The notes below the pieces were generated by a model, which was not told where the DNA came from, made no database searches, and saw only the letters and a list, made by a program, of their open reading frames with translations. 64,000 nt of DNA, from NCBI GenBank assembly GCA_963731615.1, contig CAVSWD010000008.1, forward strand, positions 541,343 to 605,342. Direction: 5' to 3'. Made by a program: the position numbers and the translations under genes. Source of the stretch: Gaiellasilicea sp963731615. Its GTDB lineage: Bacteria; Actinomycetota; Thermoleophilia; Gaiellales; Gaiellaceae. Positions 48,244-56,800 of the stretch are shown here, piece by piece. The first letter of the stretch is position 1, and every line of letters starts with the position of its first letter.

Positions 48244-48405
48244 GTGGCTGCCCCGGTGACGGGTTCGCGTCGCTGCCGTGCGAGCTGCAAGCGAGGCAAG
48301 GACGCAGGGAGCGCCCATACCGGTTGGTATGGGCGCGACTGAGGACGCGGCATCGCGCCGCAGATCGCGCGGCAGCGGCGCACTACCTGTTGCCGGGGCA
48401 GCCAC
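48244..48405. repeat. 162-bp imperfect palindrome (ERIC/MITE-like element or structured RNA)
   Basis: The outer ends GTGGCTGCCCCGG (48244-48256) and CCGGGGCAGCCAC (48393-48405) are perfect 13-bp inverted repeats. The centre is a perfect 11-bp stem GCGCCCATACC (48311-48321) / GGTATGGGCGC (48326-48336) with loop GGTT. Between them the arms also pair (CGCTGCCG with CGGCAGCG and neighbours), and two mismatches become G-U pairs if the plus strand is transcribed. Both centres of symmetry coincide within one base. It lies between divergent etfB and the M23 gene. A mobile palindromic element and a rod-like RNA are both possible. Confidence 0.6.
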
Positions 48406-48536
48406 GGGGCTGACTCTAACGATGCTTGCTCGCCGCGCCTTGAGGGAGCCGTCGAAGCAGGATCTCCCCCTTTTGGTGAGGAAAGCGTGCAAAAGCCCTG
48501 CTAGGGTTCCGACCTTCGAGCGCGACCCCGGAACTT
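48406..48536 (+). promoter_or_regulatory. Leader region of the M23 peptidase gene
   Basis: 131 bases without a gene. A TAGGGT hexamer at 48502-48507 would suit a -10 box for the peptidase gene, but no good -35 is seen. M23 genes in actinobacteria are often under a c-di-AMP (ydaO) riboswitch; I looked for that consensus and did not find it. Confidence 0.25.
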
Positions 48537-49427
48537 ATGACCTTCCGACGGACGACAGCACGAGGCTTGCTTCTCTGCCTTTCGACACTCCTGCTCAGCG
48601 CAGGGGCGGCAGCCGCATCCCCGGCCGGAGGCGTCCCGACGCTCGTCTTCCCAATCCTCGGCGAAGCCCGCTACACGGACGACTTCGGCGACGCGCGCGG
48701 CCAGGGCGGCCACGAGGGGAACGACATGCTCGCTCCGCGGCGTGCGCTGGCGCTGGCCGCCGAGGCCGGCACCGTCAAGTTCCACACGACCTCCGCCCGG
48801 GCCGGCTGCATGCTCTACCTCGACGGCGAGAGCGGCACCGAGTACCTCTACATCCACCTGAACAACGACCTCGGCGACGAGAACGACAACCGCGGCACCT
48901 GCGTGCCCGGCGTCGCCTACGCGCAAGGCCTGAAGAGCGGCGCGAGGGTCAAGGCCGGGCAGGCGATCGGCTATGTCGGCGACTCCGGCGACGCGAACGG
49001 GATCCATCCCCACCTCCACTTCGAGGTGCATCCGGGCGGCGGCGGCGCCGTCAGCCCGTACCCGTACCTGCGCAAGGCACGGCGGCTCCTCTTCGCCGCC
49101 GAGCGGGGAACGACGTTCACGCTCGCCCTGACCGGCACGGTGCTGACCGCGGCCGGACAGGACCTGTCGCTCAGCCTGGAGCAGGTCCGCTCGTGGCCCG
49201 GCGGCCGCAAGGTCAAGCAGGGCGGCCAGAAGGTGGCGGTCTCCGTTCCCGAGACTGCGTCTGTCGAAGGGGTCGAGCGCCGCCTCGGGCTCGAGTACTC
49301 GGCGCTCGAGTTGCTCACGAAAGGCGTGCCGGTCACGATCTGGACCGAGCCTGCGAAGGTCACGTTCGCGGCGCAGTCGGGCGCGAAGGGAACGCTCGCA
49401 GCCTCCCGCGTTGTCGTAACCCGTTAG
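48537..49427 (+). CDS. Secreted M23 family metallopeptidase
   Basis: 296 residues. Signal peptide with core GLLLCLSTLLLSAGAAAA. The LytM-type domain has zinc ligands H59 and D63 (GGHEGNDMLA) and the HxH pair H159/H161 (HPHLHFEVHP). Such enzymes cut peptide cross-links in the cell wall or act on other peptides. The C-terminal 120 residues are an uncharacterised beta-rich region. It ends in a four-base convergent overlap with the B12-binding subunit gene. Confidence 0.92.
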   Translation: MTFRRTTARGLLLCLSTLLLSAGAAAASPAGGVPTLVFPILGEARYTDDFGDARGQGGHEGNDMLAPRRALALAAEAGTVKFHTTSARAGCMLYLDGESGTEYLYIHLNNDLGDENDNRGTCVPGVAYAQGLKSGARVKAGQAIGYVGDSGDANGIHPHLHFEVHPGGGGAVSPYPYLRKARRLLFAAERGTTFTLALTGTVLTAAGQDLSLSLEQVRSWPGGRKVKQGGQKVAVSVPETASVEGVERRLGLEYSALELLTKGVPVTIWTEPAKVTFAAQSGAKGTLAASRVVVTR

Positions 49428-49819
49428 GCCGGGAGCTTCGCCCGCAGAAAGTCCACGATCGCGCTCGTCGGCGCGCCGGGCGTGAATACCTCGGCAACGC
49501 CCTGCTCCTTCAGCTCGGCCGCGTCGTCGGTCGGAATCGTCCCACCGACGACGACGACGACGTCGTCGATCCCGTTCTCCTTCAGCCCGGCGAGGATGCG
49601 CGGGACGAGCGTCATGTGCGCGCCGGACAGGATCGAGATCCCGACCGCATCGGCGTCCTCCTGGATCGCCGTCTCCACGATCTGCTCCGGCGTCTGGTGG
49701 AGACCTGTGTAGATCACTTCCATGCCGGCGTCGCGTAGGGCGCGGGCGATGATCTTGGCGCCGCGGTCGTGACCGTCGAGACCGGGCTTGGCGATCACCA
49801 CTCTGATCTTCCGGTCCAT
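49424..49819 (-). CDS. Acyl-CoA mutase small subunit, B12-binding
   Basis: 131 residues, a stand-alone cobalamin-binding domain. The lower-ligand His17 is in LDGHDRG, with the Ser loop VGISILSGAHM and VVVVVGGTIPTDDAAELKEQ completing the B12 signature. It partners the large subunit at 50606-52273, as in two-subunit archaeal and actinobacterial mutases; the MBL gene lies between them on the other strand. I start at the ATG at 49819 (MDRKIRVVIAKPG). Given the large subunit's residues, an isobutyryl-CoA-mutase-type role is more likely than methylmalonyl-CoA mutase. Confidence 0.9.
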   Translation of the reverse strand: MDRKIRVVIAKPGLDGHDRGAKIIARALRDAGMEVIYTGLHQTPEQIVETAIQEDADAVGISILSGAHMTLVPRILAGLKENGIDDVVVVVGGTIPTDDAAELKEQGVAEVFTPGAPTSAIVDFLRAKLPA

Positions 49820-49834
49820 CGCGTCGGCAAGTAT

Positions 49835-50545
49835 ATGGCTGTGCGCATCTCGGTCATCGGATCGTCGCCGGCCTGGCCGAACCCGGGCGGCGCCTGCTCC
49901 GGCTATCGCGTCGACGGCCGGCTGCTGCTCGACTGCGGCCCCGGCGTGCTCGCGAAGCTGCGCGAGCGCGAGGCGTGGCCAGGCGTCGAGGCGATCGCGA
50001 TCACCCACCTGCACCTCGACCACTGGGGCGACCTGATCCCGTGGGTGTGGGGCTCGCTGTACGGCCCCGGCCGGAAGCACCGGCCCGCGCTCTGGCTGCC
50101 GCCGGGGAGCCTCGAGGCGCTGCAGCCGGTCCTGGCGCGGCTCGGCAACGACGACATGCTTCAGCAGGCGTTCGACGTGTCGGAGTACGAGCCCGACCAC
50201 GCCTTCACCGCGGGAGGAGCGCGAGTGACGGCGCTGCGCGTCGTCCACTACGACATCGACGCCTATGGATTCCGGGTCGAGAACGGTGCCGTCCTCGGCT
50301 ACTCGGGCGACAGCGCGCCCTGCGACGCGGTCAACGAGATCGCCCGGGGCTCGGATCTCTTCCTCTGCGAGGCGACGCTCGAGCGCGGCGAGCTCGAGGG
50401 CGACGACCGCGGTCACATGGACGCCGACGAAGCGACCGCCGCAGGCGCGGGCGCGAAGCGGCTCGTCCTCACCCACCGGCCGCGCGAGCTCGACCCGCCC
50501 GCAGGCATAGAGCTCGCGTACGACGGGCTCGAGCTCGACTTTTAG
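49835..50545 (+). CDS. MBL-fold metallohydrolase (RNase Z-like)
   Basis: 236 residues. The zinc motif HxHxDH is H58, H60, D62, H63 (ITHLHLDHWGDL). Later ligands are in YSGDSAPCD and VLTHRPREL. The fold belongs to the RNase Z/cyclic-nucleotide phosphodiesterase branch, and with cyclase genes elsewhere in the window a PDE role is possible but unsupported. I start at the ATG at 49835 (MAVRISVIGSSPAW), where similarity to the family begins. It is divergent from the B12 subunit gene, with a 15-base gap. Confidence 0.8.
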   Translation: MAVRISVIGSSPAWPNPGGACSGYRVDGRLLLDCGPGVLAKLREREAWPGVEAIAITHLHLDHWGDLIPWVWGSLYGPGRKHRPALWLPPGSLEALQPVLARLGNDDMLQQAFDVSEYEPDHAFTAGGARVTALRVVHYDIDAYGFRVENGAVLGYSGDSAPCDAVNEIARGSDLFLCEATLERGELEGDDRGHMDADEATAAGAGAKRLVLTHRPRELDPPAGIELAYDGLELDF

Positions 50546-50580
50546 ACGCTTCTAAACTACTTCAGGGTTTCGCCGCGAGT

Positions 50581-50601
50581 GCGGGCTTTGCCCGTGCCCG
50601 C
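50581..50601. terminator. Possible terminator hairpin between convergent MBL and mutase genes
   Basis: GCGGGC (50581-50586) and GCCCGC (50596-50601) with a nine-base loop, between the stops of the MBL gene (50545) and the mutase (50606). No T-run. Confidence 0.3.
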
Positions 50602-50605
50602 CTGG

Positions 50606-52273
50606 CTAAAAGACAGGGACTTCGCGCCAGGTGCCCCAGACTTCGCGCCACGCCTCGCACATCTCGCCCATCGTCACGTAGTCGCGAGCGGCGTCGAGGA
50701 TCGGCGGCATCAGGTTGACGCCGTCCTTGGCGGCGGCCTCCTTCAGCGCGCCGAGCCGAGACTGGACGACCGCCGAGTCACGGCGGCCCTTGAGCGACCG
50801 CACCCGTTCGATCTGCTCGGCCTCGAGCGCTGCGTCGATCTTCAAGATCTCCGGCGGCGCCTCGTCGGCGAGCTCATAGCGGTTGACGCCGACGACGACG
50901 CGCTCGCCCCGCTCCACCTCCTCCTGGTAGCGGAAGGCCGCGTCGGCGATCTCGCGCTGGGGGAAGTTCTGCTTGATCGCCTCGACCATGCCGCCGAGCT
51001 TCTGGATCCGGTCGAAGTACTCGTAGGCCTGCGCCTCGATTCGGTTCGTCAGGTCTTCGACGTAGTACGAGCCGCCGAGCGGGTCGATCGTGTTGACGAC
51101 GCCCGTCTCGTGCGCGATCACCTGCTGCGTTCGGAGCGCGATCCGCACGGCGTCCTCGGTAGGTAGCGCGAGCGCCTCGTCGAACGAGTTCGTATGCAGG
51201 CTCTGCGTGCCGCCGAGCACAGCCGCGAGCGCCTCGATCGCAGTTCGCACGATGTTGACCTCGGGCTGCTGGGCGGTCAGCGAGACGCCGGCCGTCTGCG
51301 TGTGGAACCGCATCAGCCACGAGCGCGGGTTGCGCGCGCCGAAGCGGTCGCGCAGCTCCCGCGCCCAGATCCGCCGGGCGGCGCGGTACTTGGCGATTTC
51401 CTCGAAGAAGTCGAGATGGGCGTTGAAGAAGAAGCTGAGGCGCGGCGCGAACTCGTCCACGTCGAGGCCGCGCTCGACCGCCCACTCGACGTAGGTGAAG
51501 CCGTCGGCGAGCGTGAACGCGAGCTCCTGCGCCGCCGTCGAGCCCGCCTCGCGGATGTGGTAGCCGGAGATCGAGATCGGATGCCACTTCGGCATCTCCG
51601 TCGCGCACCACTCGACCATGTCGGTGACGAGGCGCATCGACGGCTCGGGCGGGAAGATGTACTCCTTCTGCGCGATGTACTCCTTGAGGATGTCCGTCTG
51701 GATCGTCCCGCGCAGCTCCGCCGCCGGCACGCCCTGCTCCTCGCCGACGGCGACGTAGAACGCGAGCAGGATCGCGGCCGGCGAGTTGATCGTCATCGAG
51801 GTCGAGACGTCGCGCAGCGGAATGCCGCGGAAGAGCGTCTCCATGTCCTCGAGCGAGTCGATCGCGACGCCCTCGCGGCCGACCTCGCCGAGCGAGCGCT
51901 CGTGATCGGAGTCGTAGCCCATCAGCGTCGGCATGTCGAAGGCGGTCGAGAGGCCGGTCTGGCCGTGGTCGAGGAGGTAGCGGAAGCGCTCGTTTGTCTC
52001 CGCGGCGGTGCCGAAACCGGCGAACTGCCGCATCGTCCACAGCTTGCCGCGGTACATCGACGGGTAGACGCCGCGGGTGAACGGGAAGACGCCGGGGTAG
52101 CCGAGGTCCCGCTCGTAGTCCACCTCGACCGTGCCGGGAGTGACGAGCGGCGCGTTCTCGAGCCCGGAGATCGTCGAGAAGAGCTCCCCCTGCCGTTCGG
52201 GGGTGCGGTCGTACAGCTCCTCCCGCCACGCACCGGTGGCGTCCAGCGAGTCTCGGTCCTCGGTGGTCGCCAT
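50606..52273 (-). CDS. icmA: Acyl-CoA mutase large subunit, isobutyryl-CoA mutase type
   Basis: 555 residues, the substrate-binding barrel of a two-subunit adenosylcobalamin mutase. Family marks: YPGVFPFTRGVYPSMYRGKL, GLSTAFDMPTLMGYDSDHER, ISISGYHIREAGSTAAQELA, and GGTQSLHTNSFDEALALPT. In methylmalonyl-CoA mutase the substrate carboxylate is held by Tyr89 and Arg207 (P. shermanii numbering). Here these are Phe84 (RQFAGFGT) and Gln202 (IAQKEYIFPP), 118 residues apart as in the reference, exactly the pair found in isobutyryl-CoA mutase. The likely reaction is therefore isobutyryl-CoA to n-butyryl-CoA, from valine or fatty acid metabolism. The symbol is inferred from these two residues. Confidence 0.82.
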   Translation of the reverse strand: MATTEDRDSLDATGAWREELYDRTPERQGELFSTISGLENAPLVTPGTVEVDYERDLGYPGVFPFTRGVYPSMYRGKLWTMRQFAGFGTAAETNERFRYLLDHGQTGLSTAFDMPTLMGYDSDHERSLGEVGREGVAIDSLEDMETLFRGIPLRDVSTSMTINSPAAILLAFYVAVGEEQGVPAAELRGTIQTDILKEYIAQKEYIFPPEPSMRLVTDMVEWCATEMPKWHPISISGYHIREAGSTAAQELAFTLADGFTYVEWAVERGLDVDEFAPRLSFFFNAHLDFFEEIAKYRAARRIWARELRDRFGARNPRSWLMRFHTQTAGVSLTAQQPEVNIVRTAIEALAAVLGGTQSLHTNSFDEALALPTEDAVRIALRTQQVIAHETGVVNTIDPLGGSYYVEDLTNRIEAQAYEYFDRIQKLGGMVEAIKQNFPQREIADAAFRYQEEVERGERVVVGVNRYELADEAPPEILKIDAALEAEQIERVRSLKGRRDSAVVQSRLGALKEAAAKDGVNLMPPILDAARDYVTMGEMCEAWREVWGTWREVPVF

Positions 52274-52334
52274 GCGTGCAGTTTAGGCAAGCTCGAGTAT
52301 CCAGTCCGAACGCGGCCCAACCGATGACGGGACG

Positions 52335-53492
52335 ATGCGCCCTGCCGCCGCCCTGACGCTGAGCACGCTCGTGCTCGTCGGCTCCGCGACCGCCCTTGCC
52401 GCAACGCCGGCGGAGAGCGCGGCGCTCTTCCGCGTCGTCGCGACGCTCGTCGGCGGAGAGCCAGGGCCGACGATCCCGGTCGTCGAGGAGAGCTCGGCTC
52501 GCTACCGAGCGCGGCGGGCGGCGCTCGCCGTCCGGGGCTACGCCCGGCCCGCCCAGAGTCACGACGCGGCGGTGCTCGACGCACTCGGGATCACCGCCAC
52601 GCGCACGACGCTCGAGGCGGTAGTCGTCGCCTCGCAGCGGCAGGTGGCCTTGTACGACGCCCGGACGCGCCGCGTCCATCTGCTCCGAGGTGCGTCGAAT
52701 CAGCGCCCGGCGATCGCACGCGCATTCGTGAACGGGCTCCAGGCCCGCCGCTACGGGCTCGGGCGGGTGCTCGCTGCGAACCGGGATGTTCGGCTGGCCG
52801 CGCTCGCGGCTGCCAGTGGTCACGCGGCCCTTGTCGCCGCGCAGCTCGGACGGGTCGCGGCCTTGCCCGTCCGCGGCAGCCGCCTCGAGCGCTTCGTCGC
52901 GCTCGAGAGCTCGTTCACGACGTCGGTCGGGCTCCGCTTCGCGGCGACGCTCCAGAACCTCGGTGGTCGCGCTGCGGCGGTGACCTCGCTCACACGCCCA
53001 CCCGAGTCGACCGAGCAGATCTTCCACATCGACAAGTTCCTCGAGCGGGAGCGCCCGGTGGCGATCCTGCTGCCGGCGGATGCCGCCGGACTGAGGCTGG
53101 TGAGCGCAGGCACCTTTGGCGAGCTCGACGTGCGTGCGCTGCTCGCGGTGTTCGGCGTCGCGCGCCTCGACCGTGTCGGATCGGGCTGGGGCGGCGGCCG
53201 GACTGCACGCTACGACGGGGCGGCCGGGAGTGCCGTGGCGGTCGCGCTCGACTGGGACACAGCCGTCGACGCTGCACAGTGGGACGAAGCGCTTCGGCTG
53301 TACGTCGACACGTCCTTCGACACGGCGACGCCAGGGTTGCCGTCGACCTCTCCGTGCGCCGCGACAACCTGCTGGCAGATCGGATCGCGGGCGATCGTCT
53401 TCGACCGGTCCGGCGGTCGGACCGCGCTCGTCATCGGGGCCGATCTCGCCCCGGCCGCGGCCCTGGCACGAGCGATCACGGGCCGGCTGTAG
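52335..53492 (+). CDS. Secreted protein of unknown function
   Basis: 385 residues with a signal peptide (RPAAALTLSTLVLVGSATAL, cleavage after ALAA). The mature part has a helical first half and a beta-rich second half including PPESTEQIFHIDKFLERERP and GTFGELDVRALLAVFG. This wording (ST-E-Q-x-x-H-x-x-K-x-L) recurs in a group of secreted, protease-like proteins of unclear function in actinobacteria and others; no HExxH zinc motif is seen. Two Cys near the C-terminus (SPCAATTCWQIG) may form a disulfide. It is divergent from the mutase gene, 61 bases away. Confidence 0.65.
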   Translation: MRPAAALTLSTLVLVGSATALAATPAESAALFRVVATLVGGEPGPTIPVVEESSARYRARRAALAVRGYARPAQSHDAAVLDALGITATRTTLEAVVVASQRQVALYDARTRRVHLLRGASNQRPAIARAFVNGLQARRYGLGRVLAANRDVRLAALAAASGHAALVAAQLGRVAALPVRGSRLERFVALESSFTTSVGLRFAATLQNLGGRAAAVTSLTRPPESTEQIFHIDKFLERERPVAILLPADAAGLRLVSAGTFGELDVRALLAVFGVARLDRVGSGWGGGRTARYDGAAGSAVAVALDWDTAVDAAQWDEALRLYVDTSFDTATPGLPSTSPCAATTCWQIGSRAIVFDRSGGRTALVIGADLAPAAALARAITGRL

Positions 53493-53806
53493 ATCACTCG
53501 ATTCAGGGACTCAACCTCGACTCGAACGTGAGGGTTTTGTCGACAGCCCTGATCCGCCGCCGCCGGTGCGGCGTGTCTGAGCTGCGTCCACAGTGGTCGC
53601 CCCGATCCGTACTTTTGGCGTAACCAAGCGGGTCTGCAGCCGTCACAGCTTCACCGCGCGCGTCTACCTCAGTTGGGTGATCTTCCGGACCTTTTATGGC
53701 TTGCGAACGATCTTTTCGCTCAAGGTGCGCTCTCGGAAGGTCGATGGCCTGCATGCGCGCACTCCCCTCTTGCGCGCGAAGGGATGCGGACACCAAACAC
53801 GTGGCG
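53493..53806. other. Non-coding gap before the giant repeat protein
   Basis: 314 bases with no supported gene. Open frames here are out of place or low complexity. I see no recognisable riboswitch, tRNA or strong hairpin. It probably holds the promoter of the giant gene, but I cannot fix one. Confidence 0.4.
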
Positions 53807-56800
53807 ATGACCAGAGAACTGCGGCCCTCGAATCAGCCGGCACCTGCCGGAGGCTTGCTCGTGCGCGCGCTCGTCCTCCTCGTCGTCGCTGCCGTCGCCG
53901 GCGCCACGATGGTCGCTGGATCCGGCCTGCGCGAACGGGGCGGCGATCAGCCGCGCTTCCTCGCCAAGGCGCTCGGCTCGAGCATCGCCACGGCCCCCGA
54001 GCGCCGCACATCCGCCGGCCACGTCGTCCGCCTTCCCCGGTCCGGGTACTCCCTCGAGACCGCTCGTGAGCGAGTCGCTCTCAGCTCCGCCGATCCCGCG
54101 GGAACGACCTGGAGCCAGTTCGAGGGCGGCGCGATGCGTTCCACTCCCTTCGGCGCAGAGACGGTCGTCGTGGACGGAGACGTCGTCGAGCAATTCCTCA
54201 CCGTCACGGAGCGCAGCGGCCCGAAGACGTGGCGCTGGAAGCTGGAGACCGGAACCCTCAAGCCTCACTTGAGGCCTGACGGCAGCGTCCTCGTCTCGGC
54301 CGGCAACGCAGTTGCCGGCTTTCGTGTTCTTCCGGCCGCGATCCTCGACCGCCACGGCCGCGACGTCAGCCCGGCCGGAATCGGCTGGCAGCTCGAGCGC
54401 CGCGCGGGCTCGTGGTGGCTCGCGCTCGATCTCGACGATTCGGAGCTACCGCTCCCGTACGTGATCGACCCAGCGATCACCTATCGCGCGAACGGCTCCG
54501 TCATCGGCACCAACACGGCGGTCGTGATCCCGAAGCCGACGGGCACGGTCGTCAACGACCTGCTCGTTGCCCACGTCGCGTACGAGAGCGGGAGCTCGAT
54601 CACGATCACCGCTCCGGGTGGCTGGACGCTCATCCGCAAGACCGACGCGGCGAGCGACGTCGGCGAAGCCACCTACTACAGGGTTGCCGGCGGCTCGGAG
54701 GGTGCCTCGTACACGTTCACGCTGAGCCAGAGCAAGAAGTTCTCGGCGGCAATCGCGGCGTACTACGGCGTCCACAACCCGAGCCCGCAGTCGGCGACGT
54801 CGAGCGGCGCCACCGGCGCCAGCAGCACGACCGCGACGGCGACCTCGATCACGACCACGTTCACCGATTCGCTGGTGCTCGCCTTCTTCACGAACAAGAA
54901 GAACTCGACCTGGACGCCGCCGACCGGGATGACCGAACGCTACGACGTCCCGAATGCTGCGGGGGGCATGCCCAGCCTGTCGTCCGCGTCCGTTGTCCAG
55001 GCGGCCGCGGCAGCGACGGGCGCCAAGGCGGCGACGTCGAGCGACGCAGAGATCTGGGTCGCGCAGCTGGTTGCGCTTCGGGTCGATGCGACCGCACCGA
55101 GCGCCGGCACGATCTCGATCACCGAGTCGAACGCCGCGACGTACGCCTCCGGCACGACGCTCTGGTACCGGCCGGCCGGCGCCGGCGGGACCTTCACCGT
55201 CGCCTCCACGGCAACCGACGGGCAGTCGGGCGTGCAGAAGGTGACGTTCCCCGGGCTCGCCGGCGGGATCACGCCGACGACTTCGACCGACGATCTGACC
55301 TCCGCGTACCAGCAGGTCTACACCTGGACGACCGGCGCCAGCGACAGCGGCTCGAAGACCGTCACCGCCACGGACAACGCCGGCAACACGGCGACGGGCG
55401 CCTTCACCGTGACGCCGGACTCGGTCGGGCCGACCGGCGGGGCGGTCACCGTGAACGGCACAGCAGGCTCCGGTGGCGGCTCCCAGAGCTACGACGCCGA
55501 CGGCGCCTTCGCGATCACCAGGACCGACTACAGCGCGGACGCAGCCTCGGGCTTCCTCAGCTCGGTGCTGACGCGCGAGAACGGCACGCTCGCCGGCGAT
55601 GCCTGCTCGGCGTACGGCGCACCGACAACCCTCGTAGGTGCGCCGGCCCAGAGCGGCCTCGCCACCGGCTGCTACCGCTTCACACTCACCGGCACCGATC
55701 GTGTGGGAAACACCTCGGTGCTCACGAGCGTCGTCAAGGTCGATACCTCGGCCCCCGGCGCTCCCTCCCTGACCCTCTCGGAGACGAGCGCCGACGTCCA
55801 CACGACCGGGACGACCGCGTACTACCGGCCGGCCGGCAGTGGCTCGTTCGGCGTCACCGCCTCGGCGACCGACGCCCACTCGGGAATCCTCGACTACGCA
55901 TTCCCCACCCTGGCGGGCTTCACCGTGTCCGGCAGCGGCGCGGCGCGGACCTACACCCTGGCGACGCCGACGGAGCCGAACGGCGCCAAGTCGGTCACCG
56001 CACGCAATCCGGCCCTGCTCGTCTCCGCTGCAGGCACCTTCACGCTCACGAGCGACGCAGGTGCTCCGACCGGCGGCGCGCTCACGGTGAACGGCGCGGT
56101 CGCCTCGCCCGGCGGCACCTCGAGCTACGACACCGACGGCGCCTTGACGATCGGCCTGCGCACCGACTGGACGGACGCGGTCTCCGGCATCGCCGCGTCA
56201 ACACTCACGCGCGAGAACGGCACGCTCGCCGGCGACTCGTGCTCGGCCTACGGCGCTCCGGCCACGTTGATCGGCTCACCGGCCCAGAGCGGCCTCGCCA
56301 CCGGCTGCTACCGCTTCACGCTCACCGGCACGGACAACGTCGGCAACACGGTCTCGGTCTCGACCGTGGTCAAGGTCGACACCTCCGATCCCTCTGCGCC
56401 GGGCCTGACGCTCTCGGACGGGAGCGCGGACGTGCACACGACCGGGACGACCGCGTTCTACCGGCCGGCCGGCAGCGGCTCGTTCAGCGTCACGGCGGCC
56501 TCCTCCGACGCTGACTCCGGCGTCGCGTCCTACACGTTCCCCTCCCTCACCGGGTTCTCCGCCTCGGGCTCGGGCGATACGCGGACATACACGCTCGCGA
56601 CGCCGACGGAGCCGGACGGCGCCAAGACGGTGACGGCGCAGAACGGCGCCGGCCGCACGAGCAACTCCACATTCACCCTGACGGCCGACAGCGCTGCCCC
56701 CACCGGCGGCTCCGTCACGGCGAACGGCGGCGGTGCGTACGACACCGACGGCACCGTCGCGCTCACGAAGGTCGACTTCGCCGACGGCGCGGGCTCGGGC

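Noticed and set aside
48406..48536. c-di-AMP (ydaO) riboswitch before the M23 gene
   Set aside because: Common upstream of such genes, but none of the conserved blocks is present.
53493..53806. c-di-GMP (GEMM) riboswitch before the giant gene
   Set aside because: Long leader upstream of a surface protein made it worth checking, but no matching conserved segments were found.
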